From positions 1 through 8,440 of the forward strand of contig JAQUEZ010000254.1 of NCBI GenBank assembly GCA_028684915.1: 8,440 bases of DNA, written 5' to 3'. Position numbers and translations under genes: made by a program. The notes below the pieces were generated by a model. The model was not told the DNA's origin. It did not search any database and saw nothing but the letters and a program-made list of their open reading frames with translations. This stretch comes from Desulfobulbus sp. Lineage in GTDB: Bacteria > Desulfobacterota > Desulfobulbia > Desulfobulbales > Desulfobulbaceae. Position 1 is the stretch's first letter. Every line of letters begins with the position of its first letter. Below, in pieces: positions 1-6,347 of this stretch.

Positions 1-126
1 CATCTTCCAGGCGGCCAAATGCAGGGCCAGAGGCTATAGAAACGACGACACCTTCATCAGCATCATCTACCTGCTGGCCGCACCGATACAGAATTTACTC
101 AAATCCACTTGATTCGTCGAAGAGCC
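1..126 (+). mobile_element. 3' end of an ISL3-type insertion sequence (partial, continues left of the window)
   Basis: The stretch holds the last codons of a transposase, followed 14 bases after its stop by a terminus reading CGAAGAGCC (118-126). Many ISL3-family elements begin with GGCTCTTC-like inverted repeats, so GAAGAGCC is what their right end looks like. Immediately beyond 126 the sequence becomes an unrelated reading frame, in the middle of a second ISL3-family transposase. That fits an insertion event. The matching left end and most of the element lie outside the window, so family and boundary are inferred from one end only. Confidence 0.55.
2..112 (+). CDS. Transposase C-terminal fragment, ISL3-like
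   Basis: Thirty-six codons are open from the window edge to TGA at 110-112. The peptide contains AAKCRARGYRNDDTF and IIYLLAAPI. This resembles the usual C-terminus of ISL3-family transposases, where a conserved Q-A-A/V-K-x-R-A-R-G-[FY]-R segment is followed by a short hydrophobic stretch. The catalytic residues would lie upstream, outside the window, so activity cannot be judged. The closeness of the stop to the putative IS end (14 bases) is normal for compact insertion sequences. It is a different protein from the transposase that follows: their C-termini do not resemble each other. Confidence 0.6.
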   Translation: MFQAAKCRARGYRNDDTFISIIYLLAAPIQNLLKST

Positions 127-134
127 TATTTTTC
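127..134. repeat. Possible 8-bp target-site duplication next to the IS end
   Basis: ISL3-family elements usually duplicate 8 bp of AT-rich target. The eight bases just outside the putative right end are TATTTTTC, which fits in composition. The second copy would lie to the left of the window, so this is a prediction only. Confidence 0.3.
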
Positions 135-1163
135 CTCTACGCTCCTCGGCGGGTGCAGTGTCCAACTTGTGGCGTCAAAGTCGAAAGATTGCCGTGGGCT
201 GTAGGAAAAAGCCATCTTACAATCTCTTACGCCTGGTTTCTGGCTACTTGGTGCAAGCGATTGAGTTGGAAGGAAGTGGCTGAAATCTTTAAAACCAGTT
301 GGGACACGGTCTTCAGGTCGGTGGAAATGGCGGTCAACTGGGGCCTCGCACATCGTAACATCGACGGGATCACTGCCATTGGCATCGACGAGATTTGTTG
401 GCGCAAACGCAAAGACAAGTTTGTCACCTTGGTGTATCAGCTTGACCAGGGAAGAAGACGCCTGCTTTGGATCGGCCCCGACCGTACAGCCAAAACTTTC
501 AGGGAGTTTTTCGACTGGCTCGGCACGGCAAGGTCTCGGCAATTGCGGTTCATTTGCACGGACATGTGAAAATCCTATCTGACCGTTATTGCGGAAAGGG
601 CAGCGGGCGCCGTCAATATCCTCGACCGGTTTCATATTATGAGTCACATGAGCAAGGCAATTGACGAAGTCAGGGCCAATGAGACCAAGGAGCTGAAGAA
701 AAACGGCAAAGAACCCCTCCTGACAAAGAGCCGTTGGTGTCTGCTGAAACGACCCGAAAACCTGACTGGAAAACAAGTAGACCGGTTGAAGGATCTGCTC
801 GCATGCAACCTCAGAACCGTCCGCGCCTACTTGCTCAAAGAAGATTTTCAGCGGTTCTGGGGCTACAGTTCTCCGACTTGGGCTGGCAAGTTCCTTGATG
901 CCTGGTGCACAAGAACCATGCGATCCAAAATCAAACCGATGAAGAAGGTCGCCAGAATGTTGAGAGCGCACCGTCCACTCCTGCTCAACTGGTTTCGTGC
1001 GAAAAACACGATTGCCTTGGGCTGTGTGGAGGGTTTTAACAACAAGGCCAAGGTGATCACCAAGCGATCCTATGGATTTCGAACGTATGACGGGCTAAAA
1101 ATAGCTTTATATCATGGGCTTGGTGACCTGCCGACCCCGATGGCTACCCACAGATTCTGCTGA
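127..1163 (+). pseudogene. ISL3-family transposase, 5'-truncated and with an internal stop
   Basis: The frame is open from before 127, encoding ...FLYAPRRVQCPTCGVKVE, and continues to TGA at 1161-1163 except for one in-frame TGA at 567-569. The visible parts are typical of ISL3 transposases. They include a CxxC zinc-ribbon half (codons 159-170), a helix-turn-helix-like segment (about 270-330), and a DDE core. The likely DDE residues are D at 387-389 (GIDEICW), D at 561-563 (FICTDM) and E at 1029-1031 (CVEGFNNKAK). The C-terminus GDLPTPMATHRFC is also typical. The internal TGA directly follows the second catalytic Asp, where the family normally has Trp (DMW), so a single TGG-to-TGA change explains it. 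No frameshift is needed: both halves share one frame. The N-terminal part is missing, probably separated by the IS that ends at 126. The gene is dead on two counts. Confidence 0.88.
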
Positions 1164-1178
1164 GGAACCGAATGTTGT
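1164..1178. other. IS / dndE junction
   Basis: Only 15 bases separate the transposase stop from the dndE stop on the other strand. The element's right terminus must therefore fall here or overlap the transposase end; GGAACC at 1164-1169 is a candidate outer end. No hairpin with a T-run is present, so no terminator for either convergent unit is visible. Confidence 0.4.
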
Positions 1179-1547
1179 TTACTTATCAACTATGTCAGCT
1201 AAGGACTTGATGGCATGCATTGACGATATTCCTCTCTCTAAATGGTTTCTTATGTATTCTGCAATTTCTTCTTTTTTTGCTAGATCAATCCCATCCATTG
1301 CGGCCTTGTACATGATTAACGATGTCATTTCAAGATGATATGGCCCAGTGAATGTTTTCCAGTCCATGTCGATTGTACTGTCTGTAACATTTGCATGCCG
1401 TGATGGAGGTGTCTGATTTGCAAGGGATCTGAAAAAAGCTACTCTACAAATTTCATTCCAGTGCTCAAGACCGGTGTAGCGCTTGATTTTTAATAAAACT
1501 TCCTTTCCTTTAGAGCTTACTCGTACATGTTCAATTGGCGGTTTCAT
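1179..1547 (-). CDS. dndE: DNA phosphorothioation (sulfur modification) protein DndE
   Basis: A 122-residue protein, close to the 110-120 typical of DndE, which is the smallest Dnd subunit and in E. coli a tetramer that binds nicked double-stranded DNA. Visible family traits are an N-terminal R-V/L-S-x-x-x-x-x-x-L-x-x-[IL]-K-x-x-T-G segment (residues about 9-26) rich in lysine (K13, K15, K20, K22), and NEICRVAFFRSL (31-42). A central aromatic FTGPY-H-L segment (66-72) and a C-terminal helix with HLERGIS (102-108) follow. The start ATG overlaps the dndD stop as ATGA, and an AAGGAAGG ribosome-binding sequence lies about 12 bases upstream. This is the last gene of the operon; its stop lies 15 bases from an IS transposase. 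The region is more AT-rich than the rest of the operon. Confidence 0.9.
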   Translation of the reverse strand: MKPPIEHVRVSSKGKEVLLKIKRYTGLEHWNEICRVAFFRSLANQTPPSRHANVTDSTIDMDWKTFTGPYHLEMTSLIMYKAAMDGIDLAKKEEIAEYIRNHLERGISSMHAIKSLADIVDK

Positions 1548-3520
1548 ATATCAAAATAGCCTTCCTTTATATTTGTCTGCCCTGCTTCTTCATTATGCTC
1601 TAAAATATATGCTCTCGTCACAAACGGTTGAAGATCTTTGTAATAATTTCCGACAATTTCCTCGTCAGTGGATAATAGTAAAACTTGGTGAGATGCATTA
1701 GGGAAGTATCTAGTAATTAAGTGTTTGCGGTGTGATGAATCCAATCTCCCAAGCGGTGTGTCGATGATGGTCGGCACAGGACGCCCAGATGCGCGCGCAA
1801 GCCCCCAAAGGAGCGACGTTGCCAAGAGCTGCTTCTCCCCAGCCGAAAGTCGATCAAAAGGGAGCGGCTTACCTTTCATAGAGGTCAGGGTTGCCTCAAA
1901 GGTCTCAGGGTTGATTGACAGACCTTTCACTAAATCTTTCTTGCGTAACAGCTTGCGGAACGACTCCAGCATTAATGCTTCCATGTTTTGGGTATGCCGC
2001 TGAACGATTTTAGTGCGGAAACGAATGAGAGTTTCTCGCACTTTTTGTGAATGCTTGAGTATTCGTATTCGGCTTTCCTCTGTGAATTGGGCGTCTATAT
2101 TACTTTCTCCAATTTTGTCCAACCTCGCTTCGGCCATCTGTCGTTGCCGATTTAGTGCTTCACGTCGCACCTTGACCATCTCTAGTTCAGCCAACTTTGC
2201 CTGATGTGATATCCGGATTGATTCCAACCCCTGCTGCAGATCAGCAATCCTCTCTACCGTTGGTACCCTCGCCAGTTCTCCCTCTGTGCGAGCTATTTTT
2301 TCCTCCAAACTAGTGATCCTCGCTGTCAGGTCTCGTATCAACTGATCTGTTGTCGGCAGCACGGTGCCTCGCAAATGGGCGATCTTCGTGGCGAGAGCAT
2401 CGTCGGCATCCAGAATCAGTTCTTCTTTGGCTAGTCCCATCCGACTGGCACGGTCGTCTTCAAGAACTTTCACCATGGTACTGAGTGGCTGGGAAGCCAA
2501 TTTTTCTGCCTTGAGAGCGGTCACTATGTCGGCATCACGGTTTTCTAGCGCTTCTTGCAATAGCCGAGCACGTTTGATTTCTGTTTCGTGTCGAACCATT
2601 TGCTCCACATCAACCAAAAGATGTTCCACCAACAAAAGCGGGAACGGTCCAGAAATTAACTCCCTCAGTTGGGCCTCTGTAGATTTTTTTTGAGTTGCAA
2701 ACGCGTCTAACTCACGTTCCAGCTCCTTTCGCCGCAGAAAAAGCTCACCCCCTTCTTCTCGGAACTGCTCTTCTTTGGCGTGCAGCTCCTTGGCCATTCG
2801 GCCGGCTTCATTTACCAGGGCACCTTCTTCCATGGCCACTTGTTCCTGCTGGTGGTCGATCTCTTCCAGTTCCCCGCGAGCCTGGACCAGCTTGCGGGCT
2901 GCTTCCGGGTCGAGCCCCTCTCCCTTTTTTCTGCGCTCGAAGATCTTGAGATCGTTTTCTAATCGATCCACCAGATCAAGGCCCAGCAGTGAGTGAATGG
3001 CAGAACCGAGAATCTCGGCAGCATGGTCACCTTCGGCCAGCTCTTTGATCTGCTCACCATCAAAAAAGAAGAGGTGGGCAATGCTGCTGGGGAGGTAAGC
3101 TTCAATAGCTTCTTCCCAGTGTTCGGTGAAGATATCGTCGGGGAGGCCGTCGCGTAAGACCCTCACGGTCTCTTCTATCCCCTTGATGCCGGAACGCCAG
3201 CTTCGCTGTAGTTCAAAATTGCAGATTTCGCCTTCGATAACCCGGCGGAAGCGAATAGTGATACTGGCTCCTTCGCCAAGATCGCTGCTCCGGTGGACCG
3301 ACTCTTTGAGATACTCTTTGTAGGCAAGCTTACCCCGATTGGAGATACGGGCTTTGGAGCCATAAAAGGCCAATTGGACGGCATCCAGCAAGGTGGTCTT
3401 GCCGCCGCCGTTCATGCCACCGAAGAGAACAATCGGCTTGCCTTCTTTGGGCGTAAGGAGCGCTTCCTGGCGCCCACCGTAGACACCGAAGTTTTCCAGA
3501 ATGATACTATCCAGAATCAT
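1544..3520 (-). CDS. dndD: DNA sulfur modification ATPase DndD (SMC/RecN-like)
   Basis: A 658-residue protein built like an SMC/Rad50 ATPase: an N-terminal ATP-binding half, a long charged coiled-coil middle (about 170-530), and a C-terminal ATPase half. Walker A is GMNGGGKTT (residues 35-43). The ABC signature is LSAGEKQ (558-564). Walker B is TIIDTPLGRLD (584-594). A typical D/H-loop-like segment, VLLLSTDEEI, follows. N-terminal LENFGVYGGRQ matches the family's L-x-N-F-G-x-[FY]-x-G opening. No CxxC zinc hook is visible in the coiled coil, unlike Rad50. DndD is known to be required for phosphorothioation and to have ATPase activity, possibly opening or nicking DNA; that role is from the family, not this sequence. 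It overlaps dndC and dndE by 4 bases each (ATGA). GAGGGGAG, inside the dndC 3' end, is its ribosome-binding site. Confidence 0.96.
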   Translation of the reverse strand: MILDSIILENFGVYGGRQEALLTPKEGKPIVLFGGMNGGGKTTLLDAVQLAFYGSKARISNRGKLAYKEYLKESVHRSSDLGEGASITIRFRRVIEGEICNFELQRSWRSGIKGIEETVRVLRDGLPDDIFTEHWEEAIEAYLPSSIAHLFFFDGEQIKELAEGDHAAEILGSAIHSLLGLDLVDRLENDLKIFERRKKGEGLDPEAARKLVQARGELEEIDHQQEQVAMEEGALVNEAGRMAKELHAKEEQFREEGGELFLRRKELERELDAFATQKKSTEAQLRELISGPFPLLLVEHLLVDVEQMVRHETEIKRARLLQEALENRDADIVTALKAEKLASQPLSTMVKVLEDDRASRMGLAKEELILDADDALATKIAHLRGTVLPTTDQLIRDLTARITSLEEKIARTEGELARVPTVERIADLQQGLESIRISHQAKLAELEMVKVRREALNRQRQMAEARLDKIGESNIDAQFTEESRIRILKHSQKVRETLIRFRTKIVQRHTQNMEALMLESFRKLLRKKDLVKGLSINPETFEATLTSMKGKPLPFDRLSAGEKQLLATSLLWGLARASGRPVPTIIDTPLGRLDSSHRKHLITRYFPNASHQVLLLSTDEEIVGNYYKDLQPFVTRAYILEHNEEAGQTNIKEGYFDI

Positions 3521-5115
3521 GTGTCACTCCCCTCATCACTGGCCAGCGGCTCCATGACGACCGATACAAACTGTGTGTGTTCTGTCGACAACCACTTTTT
3601 TTGCTCCGCCATGCGCTGCGCTCGCGAAAGTGCATCGTCCTTGTTGTCGTAGTAATGGCGGGTAAAGGTTTTTTCCAGAGTCTTATACAGACCGGCGCGG
3701 CGAGTAGTGCTGCGTTGCTGCCGAGTGACGCTCAATAGCTCACGTGTTAATTCGTAGTGCAGGCGGTCATCGCCGCATAGCTCGGCAAGCACCTTCATTT
3801 CTTCTTCGCCAATCACCAAGTTGTCGTCAAGTTGCCGACCGGGATAATTAGAGCCGGTGGCTTCCAGGTAAATACGAGGAAGGGAGTCTTCCAGTTCATG
3901 CTTATCGACCACCCAGACACGGCGAATCTCTTGCAATTCCTCCGTGGTAATCAATTCGATTTCACAGACTTCCAGAGGTCCATTTTTACGGATGTATGTC
4001 TGGGCGGTAAGGAGTTTCTTGAGCCACTCTTCACGTGCACTCTGAAGGTATGGTCCGGGAATAGGACGCCCACCGGCCATTACCTGTACCGCTCCGCTCA
4101 TACGGCGAAAATCTCGGATGTCATAGTCGGCATTTTCAGCATATTCTCCTTTGTGATCCCGTCGGAAATCCAGTGCGTCGCGAATATCGAGGAGAGGCAT
4201 CATCCACTCCTTTTCTTCGTCATTCTGGATCATGGCGGTCATGGATTTATCTTTGTCTACCAGTGTACAGACCCAACAGCCAAAGCGGGAATCTCCGCAA
4301 CTGGGCGTCGAGTCATCAACAACCAGAGGACATTCGCCATCCTCTGATGCACCGGCGTACATGCCAAGCAAATCTCGATTGTTATAGCCCCAGGGGTTCT
4401 TTACCTGCATGAGATAGAACCAGACATCATCGTTAGTCCAGTCTTCGATGGGGGTGTAAACTAACGAGCCGGGTAAGCTCGAATTGGGGCTGAGTCGATC
4501 ACGCACCCGGCCTTTTTCGTGTCGTGCCATGTTGGCAGCCCGTGCTGAGCTTTCAGCTTTACGGGTGCCAAGAACGAGGATTGCTTCCCCGCTTGACGAG
4601 ACGATGCTGTTAATGAAGGTGTTCGACGGAGCAATTTTTAGCCTCGCAGTGCACCAACGGAATTTGTGCCTGGGGGCAGGATAACCTTTGCCTATCAAGT
4701 TGACCCAAAAGGAATCTGCCAAGGCAGGTACGAGTCTACACGGTTGAATGGGGATGTTCTGCTCTGTTGCCGATTGTTTCATGACTGCCAACGAGTTTGC
4801 TACCCAGGCAGCAACGACCGGATTTTCCACCATGGTGTCAGTAGAGATTGCATAGATCTTCTTGCGGCGCCGTTCTGCAGGTAGTCCTGCAATAGCGCTC
4901 CAGATCAGCTGAAGTGTGGCGGTTGAATCCTTGCCGCCCGAATAGCCGATGATCCAAGGAGCATCGTCAGCTGTGTAGAGAGTGCGAATCTCCTCCTGCA
5001 ACAGCTCTATGGTTGCCTGAAAGCCGAGTTCGTTGAAGGCCGATTTGCACTGCCGTGGCGCAGGATCGGTAGGTTGCGCGGCTTTTGTATTTTCTGTTCG
5101 CTGCGTTGAAGTCAT
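3517..5115 (-). CDS. dndC: DNA phosphorothioation protein DndC (PAPS reductase / ATP pyrophosphatase-like, 4Fe-4S)
   Basis: A 532-residue phosphoadenosine-phosphosulfate-reductase-fold protein. The ATP pyrophosphatase P-loop is YSGGKDST (residues 58-65). PRHKFRWCTARLKI (148-161) is the substrate-side motif with C155. A cysteine cluster, C262, C273, C280 and C283 (ECPL, PSCGDSRFGCWVC), fits the four ligands of the 4Fe-4S cluster that DndA assembles in DndC. TPIEDWTNDDVWFYL (221-235) is the conserved acidic/aromatic block shared with PAPS reductases. Its family role is activating DNA or sulfur through adenylation and transferring sulfur to the backbone. The start lies 24 bases after the dndB stop, with an AAGAAG-type ribosome-binding sequence. 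The 3' end overlaps dndD by 4 bases, suggesting coupled translation. All expected motifs are intact. Confidence 0.96.
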   Translation of the reverse strand: MTSTQRTENTKAAQPTDPAPRQCKSAFNELGFQATIELLQEEIRTLYTADDAPWIIGYSGGKDSTATLQLIWSAIAGLPAERRRKKIYAISTDTMVENPVVAAWVANSLAVMKQSATEQNIPIQPCRLVPALADSFWVNLIGKGYPAPRHKFRWCTARLKIAPSNTFINSIVSSSGEAILVLGTRKAESSARAANMARHEKGRVRDRLSPNSSLPGSLVYTPIEDWTNDDVWFYLMQVKNPWGYNNRDLLGMYAGASEDGECPLVVDDSTPSCGDSRFGCWVCTLVDKDKSMTAMIQNDEEKEWMMPLLDIRDALDFRRDHKGEYAENADYDIRDFRRMSGAVQVMAGGRPIPGPYLQSAREEWLKKLLTAQTYIRKNGPLEVCEIELITTEELQEIRRVWVVDKHELEDSLPRIYLEATGSNYPGRQLDDNLVIGEEEMKVLAELCGDDRLHYELTRELLSVTRQQRSTTRRAGLYKTLEKTFTRHYYDNKDDALSRAQRMAEQKKWLSTEHTQFVSVVMEPLASDEGSDT

Positions 5116-5139
5116 ATAGGTCTTCTTTGGGTGAGTTGG

Positions 5140-6216
5140 TTATTTGCGCAAGTGCGCAGTCTCGACCCGCTGTTCTTCTTCTGTGAGAGGAAGTGATAAG
5201 GCCTGTTTGATAACATTGATAGTCAGGACCACGTTGGTGGTGACCTTGGAAACCTTGCCACCGATCATAGCGCGACCCTCCCATAGCTTGGCGTTGTTGC
5301 GAGACCAGTCAATCTTTTTCAATGATTTTAGTCGATTTTGCCAATCATTGGGATGGGTGAGGAGCAGGGCATTTCCGGCCTTGCCGATGGCCTGCAGGGT
5401 GATGCCGTGGGTATGTATGTACCCTTCCCGCACTTCGCTGGCTGGCATGCGGCCTTCGCGGACCTGGCCCCACAAAGGAAAATGTTCCGCAACGGCTTCC
5501 CAAAAGCTCCGTGCAAGATTGGCGTCATTATTGATATCACCGGTTGCCAGCCCGTTGACCAAATCGGCACAGGCATTGTAGAAGGCAGACAGAGTAAAAA
5601 GTTTGCGTGAACGGGGGGCAAGGGAGGATTTTTCCATATCAACGAGATCGCAGAAAATTTCCGATTTCATAATGACCAGTTTGGCTAAGCGGGCCTTGTC
5701 ATTGCGGTGGTCGTAAAGCAGGCCAAGCGAACGGCTGGGGCGGATGGCATACCGGTTGAGGTCGGCAAACATCTGCTGACAGCGCTCAAGGCCGATATCG
5801 AGGAAGAAGACCACGGCTATGGTTTCGTGCTCCAATTCCGGCCGATGTTTTAACGCTTCGATAATGGCGGCCCTTCGGTGCTGACCGTCGTTGATGATAA
5901 AGTGGGCATCCATGGGGACGCGAAGAATTCCGAGGCGGTTCTGACCGGGTAGAGCTTCGAAGGCAACCTCCGAATCGATGGAAACGGTGAGGGCCGAGAA
6001 GACATAATCGTCCGGGTTATTGAGAATGTAATCAGAAATTTCCGGAATTCGGGCCTTGTTGAGTGTCCGCTGGGCGCGCAGTTCCGGTGGCAGCGCGTCT
6101 TCGTCAAAAATAGATATTTGCCGAAGCATACGCAACGTCCACATGGCGACATAGTATTCTCGTCGTGCCTGGAGGCCGCGGATGACGGGAAAACTCAAGA
6201 TTGAATTGGTATCCAT
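5140..6216 (-). CDS. dndB: DndB, DGQHR-domain regulator of the dnd operon
   Basis: With the start at 6216 the protein has 358 residues, the usual DndB size. The signature NDGQHRRAAI (DGQHR at 110-114) and DLNRYAIRPSRSLGLLYDHR define the DGQHR/DndB family. N-terminal FPVIRGLQARREYYVAMWTLR is the typical family opening. In Salmonella, DndB/DptB is reported to repress dnd transcription, and loss of dndB changes modification level and site choice. The start at 6216 is preferred because AAGGAA sits 4 bases upstream and the family homology begins about here. An in-frame ATG at 6276 has no ribosome-binding site and falls at the predicted transcription start. It is the first gene of the operon, 24 bases ahead of dndC. 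Its own promoter carries an inverted repeat that may be its operator. Confidence 0.94.
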   Translation of the reverse strand: MDTNSILSFPVIRGLQARREYYVAMWTLRMLRQISIFDEDALPPELRAQRTLNKARIPEISDYILNNPDDYVFSALTVSIDSEVAFEALPGQNRLGILRVPMDAHFIINDGQHRRAAIIEALKHRPELEHETIAVVFFLDIGLERCQQMFADLNRYAIRPSRSLGLLYDHRNDKARLAKLVIMKSEIFCDLVDMEKSSLAPRSRKLFTLSAFYNACADLVNGLATGDINNDANLARSFWEAVAEHFPLWGQVREGRMPASEVREGYIHTHGITLQAIGKAGNALLLTHPNDWQNRLKSLKKIDWSRNNAKLWEGRAMIGGKVSKVTTNVVLTINVIKQALSLPLTEEEQRVETAHLRK

Positions 6217-6220
6217 TGTG

Positions 6221-6226
6221 TTCCTT
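6221..6226 (-). promoter_or_regulatory. Ribosome-binding site of dndB
   Basis: On the minus strand AAGGAA is followed by CACA and then ATG at 6216. It decides the dndB start in favour of the internal ATG over the upstream in-frame ATG at 6276, which has no purine-rich sequence before it. Confidence 0.7.
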
Positions 6227-6260
6227 GAGAGAATGATTCCAAAAGGCCCTGCCGGAAAGT

Positions 6261-6289
6261 TTGTTAAAGTTTGCAAAATTGTTTATACA
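6261..6289 (+). promoter_or_regulatory. Candidate promoter toward dndA
   Basis: TTGTTA (6261-6266), 17 bases, then TATACA (6284-6289). Each box matches at 4 of 6 positions, clearly weaker than the opposing dndB promoter. Its -10 box overlaps that of the dndB promoter and the left arm of the inverted repeat, so the two directions would compete and share control. The dndA leader would be about 50 bases. AT-rich sequence yields such matches by chance, so confidence is low. Confidence 0.35.
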
Positions 6290-6311
6290 TGAATTCTAAA
6301 ATGTACGTCAA
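6282..6311 (-). promoter_or_regulatory. Sigma70-like promoter of dndBCDE
   Basis: On the minus strand TTGACG (6311-6306) is followed after 18 bases by TATAAA (6287-6282). Each box matches the consensus at 5 of 6 positions. Transcription would begin near 6275, giving a leader of about 58 bases to the dndB ATG at 6216. This is the best promoter visible between dndA and dndB. Confidence 0.65.
6286..6305. promoter_or_regulatory. Inverted repeat TACAT-N10-ATGTA, candidate repressor operator
   Basis: Perfect 5-bp arms (6286-6290 and 6301-6305) are separated by 10 bases, one helical turn between arms. The repeat fills the spacer of the dndB promoter exactly, from the edge of the -35 box into the -10 box. 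A protein bound here would block RNA polymerase. DndB homologues are reported to bind TAC-type palindromes of similar design (TACG-N10-CGTA in Salmonella, from memory), so DndB is the natural candidate. Binding itself is inference. Confidence 0.55.
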
Positions 6312-6330
6312 TAATTAAAACAAAAATAAC

Positions 6331-6347
6331 ATACATGGGCAATGTAT
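6331..6347 (+). promoter_or_regulatory. Inverted repeat ATACAT-N5-ATGTAT over the dndA start
   Basis: Perfect 6-bp arms (6331-6336 and 6342-6347) flank GGGCA. The arms extend the same TACAT/ATGTA unit found in the promoter palindrome, which suggests a second operator site. In the mRNA the arms could pair into a short hairpin with the only ribosome-binding purines (GGG, 6337-6339) in the loop and the ATG at 6342 in the stem. The ATG at 6348 would follow directly. Confidence 0.45.

Noticed and set aside
567..569. In-frame TGA read as selenocysteine in the left transposase
   Set aside because: The family has Trp at this place and no selenoprotein role is known for it; a nonsense mutation is simpler, and the gene is already 5'-truncated.
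126..971. Minus-strand open frame of 281 codons opposite the left transposase
   Set aside because: It is the shadow of the conserved ISL3 frame, including across its internal stop, and the peptide resembles nothing recognisable.
2700..2950. Plus-strand frame within the dndD coiled coil
   Set aside because: Low-complexity heptad coding on the minus strand often leaves the opposite frames open; no supporting start site or homology.
3293..4412. Plus-strand open frames opposite dndD and dndC (for example 3293-3652 and 3832-4347)
   Set aside because: They lie antisense to long, motif-complete genes and their peptides show no family features.
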